A stretch of DNA of 64,000 nucleotides from Phorcus lineatus (lineage: Eukaryota; Mollusca; Gastropoda; Trochida; Trochidae). Shown here piece by piece: positions 1 to 48,719 of the stretch. The notes under the pieces were generated by a model, which had not been told where the DNA came from, did not search any database, and saw nothing but the letters and a program-made list of their open reading frames with translations. How positions within the stretch are numbered: the stretch's first letter is position 1; each line of letters starts with the position of its first letter. The DNA lies in the NCBI GenBank assembly GCA_921293015.1, contig OV121092.1, positions 6,764,001 to 6,828,000 of the forward strand. Direction: 5' to 3'. A program made the translations under genes and the position numbers.

Positions 1-108
1 AAACTTGAGGACAATTTTTATCCTTTTAATAAGCGCCCCCTTTTACCAATTTTTTAAGCGCCCCGGGCGCTTATCACGTCGAATACGGTAATTAGAAACT
101 TTAAAGAT
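1..108. repeat. Fragment of an interspersed repeat with GCGCCC palindrome
   Basis: Two AAGCGCCCC blocks occur at about 31-65. The second forms a short inverted repeat, AAGCGCCC then GGGCGCTT, with a one-base loop. This looks like the inner or right-hand part of a small inverted-repeat transposon that starts before the window. The family is not recognised. Confidence 0.35.
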
Positions 109-323
109 ATCTAGAAAGTTTCAGTGCAATACTTGAAACTAAGAGCTGTTTATCTTCCTCAAGTGTTCATCATCATAAATTTCAGGAAACACCATTGATC
201 TTCACATAGATAGTGCGCTTTGGAAATGAAGCAGCAAATGAAATGAGAGACAAAGGGAGGTTACTCATGACAAACTTCCTCTTTAACAGGTCACTTACTT
301 TGAAGTGGTCAATTAACTCCATG

Positions 324-1142
324 TACCGTATATTACCGTGTATAAGTCGACCCCATGTATAAGTCGACCCCCTTTCTCAGGCCCCCAAATTGCTGTCAAA
401 ATCATATACCTTGAATATAAGTCGACCCCCCTAATAGCGTGTGTTGGAGGCAGGTCGACATGAAACACGCGGCACGTTGAGAGATTTAGTTACGGTAAGT
501 TGATGTATCGGTAATTTTCAAAGTGAGTTGTAATACGTCAGTGTTTTGTAATACAGTAAGTATTTGTTTAATAACAGATTGTTGTAATGAATATATTATA
601 TATAAATATTAATAATAAAAAATACATACGTGTGTGCTGGTGTTTGTTCTTTTAAAAAAAATGATTTTATGTCATTCAGATTTACGGCGCGACCGAGACT
701 AAAAGTTATGATAGAAATAACGTTAGATCAGGGAAATAAGTCTTAGCTAATGTTCAACTTCGACAGTAATTTTCTTCGCCGAACATTAAAAATTCAAAAT
801 GGCGTCGATCGATAAGATTATTTACAAACGGATCAATTTCAAATCGATCAAACTGGATTCCCAATCATAGTAATTTATTTATTTTTAGGAATTAAATGTA
901 ATAAAAAAGCACAGTAAAACATGTAATATTTATAAAAGTAATTTTATTTCAATATTTTGACAATGAGTTGACATCGTGGCTTCCGGTTTGAATCTCGTCT
1001 GTTCGTCTCCTACCGGCAGATTGTCTCTTGACCTCAGAATTTTTAGGTCTCAAACATAGACCTCGTATATAAGTCGACCCCCCTCTTTGACCCCTCAATT
1101 TCTGGTATAAAAAACTCGACTTATACACGGTAATATACGGTA
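324..1142. mobile_element. MITE with 27-bp terminal inverted repeats, TA target site
   Basis: The left end (324-350) begins TACCGTATATTACCGTGTAT and the right end (1116-1142) is its exact reverse complement over 27 bases. If the outer TA on each side is the target duplication, the transposon proper starts CCGTATATTACC, as expected for a Tc1/mariner-type element. Inside each end the block TATAAGTCGACCCC recurs (about 340-370, 417-430 and 1069-1083), so the terminal motif is repeated subterminally. There is no open reading frame of note, so it is non-autonomous. The superfamily is inferred from the TA only. Confidence 0.75.
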
Positions 1143-2449
1143 GTCATTACTTCAAAGCTGACCATCACAGGTGTTAAATTTTTACAGGTCATTTGCCTCG
1201 GTCATCACCTTAAAACATACCTGAGTGTTTGTCCTGAGAGGTCAAGCGAAAACTGATTATCAGCAGACTGACCACCATGTTGTTGCATCTCTGGCTATTG
1301 TAGATATTGAGCTCTTCTTTATCATTTCTGACCGGGAATCATAAACCAAGTGGATTAACAAAGTCATTCTTTGTGTTATATATAGCTAGGAATTATTTTG
1401 GTACCTCCAATCATATTTTCAAAATTGTATCCATATATTTTATTATATATATTATCAAACGAAAAACTTTGCTTTGCCCATAAGGTCATGACTCACTTTT
1501 ACCATTTGACATAATTTCACAATTGCAGGTAGCATTTATTATGAGACTTTTCTAATATATTGTGTAATCTTCATCCAAGCCACCACTGGACTCAATACCT
1601 TATCGCAGTGTCAAAGTTTTGGTGCTTCAGAGACCCTGAGAGCTATGCAAGCTGGAGCTTACATTGTCCTGGTAGTGTCACCCAACTGGACAGGTCAATG
1701 GCTAGAAACCAAACCAAATTTGAGACGTTCTTAAGGCTGCCCTCTATCTCTCAACTTGCTTTCTTTCCCTCTTTTCACTCAACCTTTGGATCCCTCTTCT
1801 CCCTGATCTGTCCACTCTCTTTTGGCAACATCCACATTTTGAATAGCTGAAATATTGCTGACATCCCTACTCACTTACTCACACTTGACTCAAGTACAAT
1901 AAACTTGTAATATTAACTGTCATTCCTCGAATCATAATTCATATGATATAATGGGAATCACCTTTCTTCACCTGGCACAACCAAACAGTATCCACTCTCT
2001 CCCTGCATCAAAAGAATACTTTAAAGGTTAGACGTGAAGCAGTAAGAAATAGCTTCTTTGCCATAAGAAACAGCTATGAGACATCAAAGGGTTCAGCCTA
2101 ACAAATAAGACAAAAGAATAGCAAAAAAGTAATTTCTTTGTTGTTACCAAATAAGAATAAAGAAAAGAAAAAGAAATTTCTGTGTTGTAAACCACAGCTT
2201 GATAAGCTGTGTTTTGTAATGGTTGCCAACACATATCACACAACGACACACATGTCAGACATTAAACACTGACAAAATTAAGCTTTCAACAATTGTGACA
2301 AACTTTGTGAGGGTGTTGTATACTACTCTGCTTTAATGTTGGAAATTAAATTTTACTTCTATAATGCTAAATATATGTCATATGTATCTATTTATCTCAT
2401 AATGTTACGTTGCTTCAAAGTCAGAAATTGGTAATAATGATAATAATCG
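1143..2449. other. Non-coding stretch, nothing recognised
   Basis: This is AT-rich DNA with many stop codons. A 96-codon open frame at 1560-1850 has no recognisable domain and no splice or codon signal, so it is left unannotated. The stretch is presumably part of the intron before the first visible Par-3 exon. Confidence 0.5.
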
Positions 2450-2800
2450 ATTTTTATAGCGCCGAGTTTCAGCTGGGCTATTCATAGGCGCTTTACAATC
2501 ATTATTACCCTGGTCTAACCCAAGCTGCCGATTACAGCGCTTAAAGGTCACCTCCAACACAATCTACACCAGGTACCCAAGTAGCACTGCTGGGTGAACA
2601 GAAGCACATTTTGAATAAAGTCCCTTGCTTAAAGGGTCACCACAAGTTTCTCAACACGTGTCTCAGTGTGGGGCAGGGAAAAACCCTTGAAACTCAGTTA
2701 ATACAGCAATGATCGGGTAACCCACCCATTCAGCGAGCCAAGCCAGATGTTGCTGAACATCACTGATAGCGGTCAACTGAGCTATATACAGGACCACGTG
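2450..2800 (+). repeat. Dispersed repeat (SINE-like, low-copy in window)
   Basis: The stretch starts with a block ending in GATTTTTATAGCGCCGAG and GGCGCTTTACA, followed by blocks resembling AAGTCCCTTGCTTAAAGGG and a gapped 'ACCCACCCATT..AGCGAGCC' tail. Related wording recurs near 23700-24330 (cross-shaped ACCCACCC, CACAGGACCATG), so it is an interspersed repeat rather than unique DNA. No target duplication was defined and the family is unnamed here. Confidence 0.45.
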
Positions 2801-3605
2801 CCACCACAATTTAAGAGAGAGCTTTCTAGATATTCAAAGATCAAGAGTGCATTTATAAAGAACCTTTCTAAAAGTACTAGACAAAACCTTTTCCAGTAAG
2901 CCACAAAGGATATGTCATTTGAAATGAATTTTTATTTTCAAGGATTAAGAATGACAGTTGGCCATTTCTAGGGCTTTTGGTCATTTTCAGCAATGGTAAA
3001 TTTTCAAATTCTAATGGGCAATTTTATCATCCAATATGGAAAATGGCCCATTGCTCCTACCTGCATTTTCATCATTATGAAGTATTTGTGGCACATGAAA
3101 CACATGTTTGTAATAGAAACAATAAGGACATTATTCTTATGGAAACAAAACAGTTTTATTCATAAACAAAATTTTATTGTATGAGCCTTGTTTCTAATTT
3201 TGTCTTGTAAAGCTGAACTATGTCTCACAGTGAGACCTCTGTAAGGGACCATAAGCTAAACTCAGTTGATAAATAAACAGTTAGTTACTGGAGTCTGTCA
3301 GAAAGAAGGTATTTATTTGGTTAGTAACCATTGCCAAGGGACTGTGCAAACTAAAAAAAAGAATTCCATTCTGTTTTCTAATCACAGAAGGGTAGGCCTC
3401 AAAGTAAACATTGAGAAGATATGTTTTGATTTCAAGTAATCTACTAAACAATTTATATGATGGCTTGATTCAATACTTCCTTTTTGGGCATGAATGATTT
3501 AAAAAAGTAAAATCTCATCACAAAGTTCTTAATTTTATTTACAATATGTATATGTAAACCATTTTCATTGGGTTGAAAAACTTATGCACTAAGCTGAGTC
3601 TGAGT

Positions 3606-4060
3606 AGAATGTTACCTTCCCCTCCCCTCATTCCCATCATGCACCTCCCCACCTCTCCCTACAATATTACACAACCCCCCAGGTCCAACCATGCCATTAA
3701 ACCCACCCTGAGAGACTTCTAACAAAACCATCTTATGATCTTGCATGCATTGATTCACATGACCACAATCTTCCTTATAAATTCCAGCTAAACAGGGACT
3801 GAAGCATGTAAAATAATTCTCTAGGAGTTTAAACAAGAATTCATGCACTATATATATAACATATTGAAGCAGAGACTAAGTAGGATTTTCCTTTACCTTT
3901 CCCTCCCGTCCCTCTCATCCGGCCCCTCCCCTCTTCCCTCCACCCCTTCAAGGCCATCCAGGAGACTTCTCATAAAGACTATCTATCATGCATGCATTGA
4001 CTCACTTGGCCAAGTCTTCCTCATCAGTTTTAGCTCACAGGGACAGAAGCATGTCTCTGC
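3606..4060. repeat. Diverged direct duplication, pyrimidine-rich
   Basis: Two related copies, about 3606-3820 and 3890-4060, share the order of a CCCTCCC-rich block, 'GAGACTTCT', 'CTATC/CTTGC..ATGCATTGA', 'TCTTCCT' and 'CAGGGAC.GAAGCATGT'. They have diverged by substitutions and small gaps. This is an old tandem duplication with period near 285 bp. No coding meaning is seen. Confidence 0.6.
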
Positions 4061-5165
4061 TTCAACCTGCTTAATCACCTTGACCTCACCTGACTGCCGG
4101 TCAGTCCATAGGGAAATGGTCAGCAGCAGGTATATGAAGGAAAGCATGCTACAGAGTAATTAGACAGAATATTTATCCTTGGAAATGTTTGTCTTTTATT
4201 GACGTTTTGGAGGTAGGATTCATGAAGGATGAAGGCTGTTTCATGGATATATGCAACTTCTTTAAATTGAGTAAAGAAGTTGTGTAACCATAAAGTAGAC
4301 TTTATCATTTTGGACTTTCGAATATGTTATCTTCAAGCTCTTCCAACTGCTAAACTCTAACCCTTGTTTGGTGCTATGAAAACTCTTTGGAAAATTGCTC
4401 ACCATGCAGTAAGGTTTTTTGTATTTATAAAAGAACGTTGAATGCAGTACAACCCATGGTTTGTTATTTCCAGCAGGTTTTTGTAGGTTACACTGCATAT
4501 TGGTGTTGTGGGCTTTTTACCTGCTATTACACAACAATGAACGCTGAGTGGCAACACAGTATTGGTGTTTAAGCTCAAAACAATAAACTCTTGTTTTGTG
4601 ATCCCTGTTGACGGAACTGAAAGAGTTTTACAAATGATAATTTAGTGATTACAAGGCAGTTTTAGAGCAATATCCTTTTCACAACGAATATGGAAGTTTG
4701 TTTTAGTGTAATCATACATAGTTTTTTAATCTAACTCTACTGTTTGTTTTGTTTGATAATAAATTTTCATTCATCTTTCACAATAATCAATTTATAGGAA
4801 TATAAAGATAAATGACATTTTCTGTCTACCGAGTTATGGAAATTCAGTGATTGCAAAATTAACAAATTTTGGGCATAAATGAAAATTCAGTATAATCAGC
4901 ATTTGCTCAAATTCTGCCTAAAAAAAGGGCATTTTTTCTTGTTTGTGCATTAGATGTTATTTCTGTGATTTATTCTGAATACCCATACTTATAAAACCAA
5001 GAAGGGACGAGCTCAATCATCTTGTAAATGCAAAACAGTCTGGTGCAGATGCTTGAAAATTCTCAGGTGATTGACGACCTGCTTCTACTCCCTGTAAAGA
5101 ATAACAGTCATTAGTTGATGATGATGGGGCTATTTGCTTGGTGAGCTTGACATACATGGACCTCA
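4061..5165. other. Non-coding stretch, nothing recognised
   Basis: AT-rich sequence with frequent stops in all frames. No coding exon, RNA gene or clear transposon end was seen. Confidence 0.5.
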
Positions 5166-5195
5166 TCTTCTTCTTCTTCTTCTTCTTCTTCTTCT
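5166..5195. repeat. (CTT)n microsatellite
   Basis: About ten uninterrupted TTC/CTT units, a simple trinucleotide repeat. The sequence around it is ordinary non-coding DNA. Confidence 0.95.
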
Positions 5196-5880
5196 AATGG
5201 ACTGCTGTAATGAGGAAACAAAACATGAAAACAATCCAGGAAATTCTTGAAATGTGTGAGTGATACAGAAGTTGAAACTTACAGAGTACTCTAAAATGGA
5301 TGATCAACTTGTGTAGCAACAGTTTACTTTTGTTTGACCTTTTAACCTCAAGAAGCTCTCCATTATGATAACCATAGATTTTTAACAAAGTACGTTTTAC
5401 TCACTGATGATTCATGATTAATTCATATCTGTACCTGTGAGTTAGATTTTATGAGATTGACTCCTGAAGGACCCATAGGATACACTTTTTTTCTGCATAA
5501 AATTTCTTAACTGTGAGGTTTAGTCACCATCAGACCGTGATAGATCTTTACTACCATAATGGCTTCGCATATACTCTAGAACCTCTATTTTCATAAGAAA
5601 GAAGTTATAATCCAGAAAATCTTGTTTTTATACTATGTTAGTATGTCTCTTCAATATGCCCTTCAAAGAACTGTTATCATATCATTTCAACCCTCATACC
5701 ATCAGTCTTCAGGACAATGGTATCGATCAGATTGGTTTATTATTCCCCGTTCATCACATCAATCGCCCAGATACACTCCTTATGCTATTAACCAGTTCCC
5801 CACTTCACATATAATGTTGAGCAATTTGACGAAATGCCATCCTTCAGTACTTACATGCTGTAATAGTCAAACCCTCAAAG

Positions 5881-6615
5881 TAATGATATGATATCCATAC
5901 TGTCATCATCACAAGTAATGATATGATATCCATACTGTCATCATCACAAGTAATGATATGATATCCATACTGTCATCATCACAAGTAATGATATGATATC
6001 CATACTGTCATCATCACAAGTAATGATATGATATCCATACTGTCATCATCACAAGTAATGATATGATATCCATACTGTCATCATCACAAGTAATGATATG
6101 ATATCCATACTGTCAACATCACAAGTAATGATATGATATCCATACTGTCAACATCACAAGTAATGATATGATATCCATACTGTCATCATCACAAGTAATG
6201 ATATGATATCCATACTGTCATCATCACAAGTAATGATATGATATCCATACTGTCATCATCACAAGTAATGATATGATATCCATACTGTCATCATCACAAG
6301 TAATGATATGATATCCATACTGTCATCATCACAAGTAATGATATGATATCCATACTGTCATCATCACAAGTAATGATATGATATCCATACTGTCAACATC
6401 ACAAGTAATGATATGATATCCATACTGTCAACATCACAAGTAATGATATGATATCCATACTGTCATCATCACAAGTAATGATATGATATCCATACTGTCA
6501 TCATCACAAGTAATGATATGATATCCATACTGTCATCATCACAAGTAATGATATGATATCCATACTGTCATCATCACAAGTAATGATATGATATCTATAC
6601 TGTCATTATCACGAG
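5881..6615. repeat. 35-bp minisatellite, 21 units with an 8-unit higher-order period
   Basis: The unit begins TAATGATATGATATCCATAC and ends TGTCATCATCACAAG, 35 bp in all. Units start every 35 bases from 5881 to 6581. Units are identical except for one T-to-A change (TGTCAACATC) in units 7, 8, 15 and 16, and the last unit (6581-6615) is degenerate. The changed units recur exactly eight units apart, so a 280-bp block appears to have been duplicated. 35 is not a multiple of three and the array has stops, so it is not coding. Confidence 0.97.
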
Positions 6616-9592
6616 ACCTGTTCCCAATAAAAGCTTGATCGGGGTTTTTCTTCCTCTATTTTATGTTAACGGTTGATCAAACCTTGACCTAGGATTGAGC
6701 TGTATAAACTTAGATTGTGTATAGATTTCAGCTTACTTAATTCCAATCAATCCTAACCTTGTTTTCTTAAGTCGATTCACTGGATGGGTCCTGGCAAACA
6801 TTCTTGCTTTTAAAAGAAGGAGTAAAACTAGAGTGTGTATCGATTACGATGTGTTTGACCCTATAAACTTGAAGTAAGCTTGTCTTCAAAAGGCTTTGAA
6901 AATCAATCCAGACTTTGTTTTCTTAAGTCATTTCTCTGAATTGGTCTTAATATAATATAATATTCTTTGTTCTTATTCATAGCAAAGAGTGTCCATTTTA
7001 TTGATGATGGTATATTCTCACTGAATGACAACCCTTATTTATAGAAATTCACTTATAAATGTTAAGCATAACTCTACCATTCATTTATAATCCACATTTG
7101 GGAAATATACAATTAACCAATAACTATTGTCAACCAAGAAAATGTTTATAATCACTTAACTCTCATATATTAGATGTCCAATAACAAATTAAAAAAAGGT
7201 CATAGAGGATTCATAAATTAAAAATGATTCTAAGAAATCTATGAAACTAGAAGCAGACTGATCACTTGCATTGTATTCAGACACTATTTTATCTTTTAAC
7301 CCCGAAGCCTTTCTCTCAAATCCTGACCTCTGTATCTCAAGGCGAGGTCACCCCTGAGCTCTATTTAACCCCTGACCTTCACAAGGTCCCTAAAGGTCCT
7401 TGTCCCATATTTTGTTTATTCCCCACTGGCTGTGTACTGTTTTATGAGCTGTTTGTTCCCCTGGCTCGGTGGCTGTGTTTAGACTATTGTCTGTACAACT
7501 GGTCTCAGTCTGTTTATGTTATTTCCTGGACAACTAGCTACACTCTGTGTGTTTTCACTCGCCAGACAATGACTGTCACCTTTCTCTTGACCTGAGGGTT
7601 TTGCAGTCGCCAATTCTGCTATCAAGGAGATTTACAATCGCTTTATCTTCTTGTTGTTTTATCAGAGATTTTAGTAGTTATTGTCTGGGGTTTTATGATT
7701 CCAATTTTTATTTTCATACAAGACAAGAGTGCCTTATTTTGATTTAGTCTTCGATTTGAAAACATAAATGAATGAATAAGATAAAAACATTTTTTTTGAC
7801 AAAATCTATCTAAGTCCTAATCTTTAAAAAGTCCAATAGCCTTAGTTTATGATTCTCTTCTGCTAAATTTGATGTATCAGCAAATTTAAAAAGGTATACG
7901 TGTGAACCAATAGTTCATTTATTGATCAAGACAACAGAGCCACAAGGCTACTAAGAGTGCTTTCTGTTGTGGAAGATTTGCCTTTGTCAATCCATATAAT
8001 AACAGCCACATCTCTTGTTATGAACTGCAATAACTACACAAGGAGAATTAGCACTAAATTCACCGCAATCTTCGATGACCAAGTGCAATGATGAACTCCT
8101 TATCTTATACTGAAATTTGGTCTATGAGATATTTTGATAATTAACTGTTCCTTCATCCATGATATCAGGCTCTTAAACTACTGCATTTTATGTACCTGGT
8201 AGTCAAATCTAGGCTTACTGAATGAGGACCTTGACTGTATTATAATCTCCTATATGAAGCAGGACTATCCTTATCCAAAATTCTCTTGGCAACAAGTCAC
8301 TTCAAGACCTTGTGATGAACTGCAATAACTTTATTGAATGGCGTTGACTCTTGCACCAGGACGTACTGAACCCAGGAACCCTTCAGGAAACTGGTTTTAG
8401 CTATATCCCCTGGCTTACCATTCCCATTGATAGAAGTCAACCCACTGGGCTTAATTACAGAATGGTCTATGGATCTGTTGAAGTGGGGCTAATGGATGAA
8501 TGGACCATGTCTCATATCTCCAGCACATGGAATAAGTGGATGAATTGATAATGTGGTTTGTGTATACTCTTGGGTATACTCCATATGAATGGTTGTTGTC
8601 ACAGACAGATGATTTCATGCTGGTATATTTGATGAGGTTGTGAACTTGACACTGTTTGTTTGTTTGTCTGTACAGATCTATCAGGTTGTTATATTAGGGA
8701 AGAGGTTTTGATAGACATTTGATGTTTTTTTGTGTTTATCTTATCCTTGACCTAATCAAGAATATTTCAAAAACTATTTTATCAGTAACAGTTCTTGAAG
8801 TTTGGATAAAGAAAAGAGAGCTCTTTCATAACTTTATTAAAGATAATTTGAATGCAAGAAATTACTAAAGGAAACCTTTTTTCAAACAGATTTACATATT
8901 CAGGGGTAACTAAACTTACTTGTAGACTAAATAAAATCCAAGAAATGGATGTTAAATCTCATAACGCTCCACCATGATACACAAGTTTCTCCAATCCTAT
9001 CACCTGCCAATGAATATTGAAAATTAACATGGCAGGCCAAGTGGGAACTGTTATTCAATATTTCACATGAATGTCATACATCTGGCGATTGATGTGTGAT
9101 AACTGGCCATATTTATGCTGTAAATGAAAAATCAATAGGGTATTGTGTATGGATGAATTCAGCCTTGTCAAGTCACATGTTCAACACGGTGTTACTCATG
9201 ATGGAGCTGGGCAAGGTCATGTAATTGATCGGGCAAGGTCAGGCAATTAATGAAATAAGTACATCAAAACCTAGACAAGTTACTTGTCTCTGTAAAATTG
9301 TATTGAAATTTAATGTTTCTATGATTTATGGTTTTATGATATAGTTCTAATTTATTATCCTTGTGGTCAAAATGCCTTGAAACTTGTGCCAGCAAAAGAA
9401 TGAAGTAATTTTTTGGGATAGATTTTTTATGTTATATTAATTTATTATTAAACATGTTTTATTCACTATCACTTCAACTTGATTAATGCCCTTCAAACAA
9501 AATGATGACAAGGAAAATATTTATCTTGCGTTAAACAATAATTTCATCTCCCTAATTGCAACATTGCATTAGTAGACCCGCACATAAAAGAG
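6616..9592. other. Non-coding stretch, nothing recognised
   Basis: Mostly AT-rich. A slightly GC-richer patch at 7266-7750 holds overlapping open frames of 109 and 66 codons, but their translations show no domain and no exon boundaries. I see no gene here. Confidence 0.45.
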
Positions 9593-9868
9593 CTTGTGTT
9601 TTTTTAAGCCTAGAGGGTTTTTAATCAAGTAAAACGGTTTCGTAAATCAAAATGTAATTAATAATTTTGGTATGTCAAATATGAATCTGGCTGTGAATAA
9701 TGAATTCATTAGATGATAAGTGACTCAACAGGGCTTGTGTTTTTTTTAAGCTAAGAGGGTTTTTAATCATGTAGAACTGTTTCATAAATTAAAATGTAAT
9801 TAATAATTCTGGTATGTCAAATATGAGTCTGGCCGTGAATAATGAATTCATTAGATGATAAGTGACTC
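9593..9868. repeat. Tandem duplication, two copies of about 141 bp
   Basis: Copies begin at CTTGTGTTTTTTT near 9593 and 9734. Each runs through GAGGGTTTTTAATCA, AATGTAATTAATAATT, GGTATGTCAAATATGA and ends GATGATAAGTGACTC. Only scattered substitutions separate them, so the duplication is fairly recent. Confidence 0.9.
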
Positions 9869-10204
9869 GAGAGAGTTCCATGTGACTAATTAATGACGAG
9901 TAATGTTTATCATCAGTGTCATTACAATAACAGTAGTATCTCGGCTGAAGGGTGTGGATATGAGACATACTGGAAGAGATGATATTGGTTCACCATGTAT
10001 ATACATATTTCTAAGCCCTTGGGGCCTGTAAATATTTCTGATCACAGAGAAATACTTACAGCATGAAAAGAGATTGGGAATGAGGGGAGATATGAAAAAC
10101 ACTGCTATTAAAAAGTTTCTATAGCAGACTGTTGACGCATTGTGTCAAATGCCAATGTCATGCCGACACACAGCGGGTTGAGTGACATGATGACAGGTCA
10201 TGTC
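9869..10204. other. Non-coding stretch, nothing recognised
   Basis: A short interval between two repeats. No exon, RNA or transposon end was seen. Confidence 0.5.
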
Positions 10205-10430
10205 AATCTGATTGTTCTGTCTGTCTATTGAGGGAGGGATTGGGAGGGGATGTGTGAATGGGGGGAAGAAATGGTTGGGGGATATGTGAATGTTGGGATG
10301 AGATTGATGGGAAACCATGAATGGGAAAAGGAATGGGGAGGGAATATGTGAGTGGGGGGGAGGGATGGGGGAGGAGATATGTCAAAGGGGGGAAGGGATG
10401 GGTGGGAAACCATGAATGGGGGAAGGTTTA
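10205..10430. repeat. Purine-rich degenerate minisatellite
   Basis: Tandem imperfect units mix GGGAGGG, GGGGGGAAG, GATATGTGAATG and GGGAAACCATGAATGGG. Purines fill most of the + strand and several GGG runs lie close together, so triplex or G-quadruplex formation is possible on this strand. The open frames on the - strand are proline/serine-rich translations of the repeat, not genes. Confidence 0.8.
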
Positions 10431-12150
10431 AAAACAAACAATCAAGATTTTAAACTTAATAATTTAGATTAGAAATAAATAATCTTAGGTGACTTATTTG
10501 CATCTGTAAAAATTTGAGTTCATAATTTGAAGCAATTTAATGCTATTGGCCAACAAACAAGTTGTTGATAATGATTGGATATCGAAATGCTAAAGCACAT
10601 CTATGTTACTAAAATTGACTTTGTTGCCAAATTTGAGCTCACAATGAAAGTTTTAAAAATTAGTAATGATTAAATTAATGATGGTATCATCTATAAGATG
10701 TAATTGTTAAAACAGCCTTTGAAATGAACTAAAAAGTTTCTACGGTAAAGATAAGGATAAAATTATAGATAATTTGATTTTGGTGCTTAATCATTGATTC
10801 CAATGCAATCTGATAATCTGTAATCAAATAATACCATTTTGATTAGCCATGTGGTAATGAAAAAGAAAACTCGATCAGATGCTATTCAATTTAGACAGCA
10901 ATGTGCTTGTAATGATTTTCTACTGAGTCAGTCTCCCATGACTGGTATGCGTTCATCTAAAATTGATGTCTTTCAAGTTCACAACTTTGTTTAATTATTG
11001 ATTCTCTGCAAACTAACGATCTTTGTCTAAAATCTTCTATAATAATTTTGCTGACCTGGCACTTTCTTGAAATTTTTTATGAACATTTTTTACAGATAAA
11101 ATAATTAAATATAATTTCATTTAATAAAATTTTGGTATGAATTAAAATTAAGTTAATATTAATTTGAATGATCGGTGTTGTTCCCATAGAAATTGTACTC
11201 AGGGGTTGGGAATGTATTTCTCTTAAAATCTAAGGCTGACTAGTAGCTTAAACTAAACCTGTGTATCGTGGCCTTAGTTGCGAGTTGAATCGTTACACCA
11301 CTAGGTTAAAACCACTTCATAACAAAACCAATGTATCAATTTACCACATAATGATTTAAAAACTCATCAAACTCGAAGTTATGGATAACACTGTAAAAGT
11401 GATCAAGTTACATGAAGGTATGTTATAAAAAGAAATTTAGACCTTTGGTTCATGTTTGTTTTCCTATCTCTTATTAGTTTGATATTCCATTCGGTTTCTA
11501 TTTCTAATAGTGTAGAGATACCATCTTCCACCACTAATTGTGGTGAGACTGAATGGTTTATGAAGTCTGGAGACACTGATATCAGTACCAAATCTGGACG
11601 GCTGGTTTGGTTAATTGTTTATCAGGTGATAAAGACATCAGAGATAACCTTCTTGTCATTCAATCACTTGTGATTTCCTGCTTCAGTGGTTTCTTTCAAA
11701 ATAATTGATAACAGTCACTTCTTGATTGAGCAGTCCTATTCTATTCATTGACATCCAAGTCTGACAATAACTTTGTTCTCTGTCTTGAAGTTAAGTTATT
11801 TGTAAAGCATATGCACATTTTCCTGTAGCAGTATTCCAAAGACGGCAGTTGTGTTTATTGGATATGGCATAGAGGTAACAATGTTTCAGTTGGTAAATTC
11901 TTGGGTGTTAATTGTCCTGGATGGTAATATTTATTCATGGCAGCTGGGTAGTTACTGTCCTGGGTAGTTACTGGTCTTGGTAGTTATTAGCTTAGAGTTG
12001 ACAATCATCCTTGATGGAAATGTTCCTAAAGGTAACAACTGTCGTAGATTAAATGTCTGGTGGGCAGTTATCTGAAATTTGATTAATTCAGGTTGAGATT
12101 GTTTTAGTTTGTATTTGTTCTTGGTTGCAATTCTTGGTGGTAACTGTCCT
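10431..12150. other. Non-coding stretch, nothing recognised
   Basis: AT-rich sequence, presumably intronic. Overlapping small open frames near 11403-11673 are antisense to each other and carry no domain. Local wording near 11930-12060 ('TTACTGTCCTGG', 'GGTAGTTACTGG') is a weak degenerate repeat. Confidence 0.45.
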
Positions 12151-12151
12151 T

Positions 12152-12335
12152 GGCCCGAATGCCACAAGGGGCACGGCAACTTTGTGTGCAGTAGAGAACT
12201 GTTCTACACGCAGAAAGGTTTAGGTGCAATGCTACACTGAATTTCAGCGCACTACCACCCATGATTCGATGCTCATAGGTTTCTCTGCAATGCATAGTCA
12301 CAATTGTGTTGCAGGCTTTCTTCCTGAAATAATAC
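12152..12335 (+). mobile_element. tRNA-derived SINE fragment (head and body)
   Basis: The same family as the full-length copies at 15505-15825 and 54287-54575, here in the sense direction on +. It shows the shared blocks AGAGAACTGTTCTACACGC, GGTGCAATGCTACACTGAAT, ACCACCCATGATTCG and TGTTGCAGGCTTTC. The B-box end is degraded at the left. After AATACTAACAG the sequence switches into an inverted arrangement, described separately. Confidence 0.8.
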
Positions 12336-12565
12336 TAACAGTTAATATGAGAAAAGGTGAGGTGAGGTGAGTTTTTATTGGATTAGACACCACTTTTAAG
12401 AGTATTTAATTTATATCATAAAACATCAAAATATCATAAGTGAAATAATCTCGAAAGCAGGGTTTAAACCCCAAATCAACTCATCTCACCTTTTCTCTAA
12501 TGAACTGCTAGTATTATTGCAGGGAGAATGCCTGCAACACAATTGTGACTTTGCATTGCGGTGAT
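12280..12565. repeat. Long imperfect palindrome of SINE fragments
   Basis: The left arm (about 12280-12420) and right arm (about 12425-12565) are inverted copies. Both contain GTCACAATTGTGTTGCAGG, a block like AATAATACTARCAGTT and GAGAAAAGGTGAG, read on opposite strands. The centre is near 12422 in TTATATCATAAAAC. The order is SINE head forward, tail reversed, tail forward, head reversed. The right arm ends about 70 bases before the acceptor of the first visible Par-3 exon, so the pre-mRNA could fold here. Confidence 0.8.
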
Positions 12566-12635
12566 CCTCAGTTCAAATCTTGCACAATATTATTCGTCTC
12601 TTTTTTATACTTACAAGATCTCTCATCTGTTGCAG

Positions 12636-48700
<36,065 letters not shown>

Positions 48701-48719
48701 CCATTTCTTCCAACAAAGC

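Noticed and set aside
5881..6615. CRISPR-like array (35-bp repeats)
   Set aside because: The repeats are directly adjacent with no unique spacers, and the surrounding DNA is animal genomic sequence. It is a minisatellite.
7266..7747. Overlapping open frames of 109 and 66 codons
   Set aside because: The translation has no domain, biased Cys/Leu/Tyr composition and no plausible exon structure.
10203..10437. Proline/serine-rich - strand open frames
   Set aside because: They arise from the purine-rich minisatellite; both overlapping frames look alike in composition.
1..12600. First Par-3 coding exon (start codon and first half of CR1)
   Set aside because: I looked for a frame resembling the MKVTVCFG..RVVVPCG start on + and found none; it probably lies upstream of the window.
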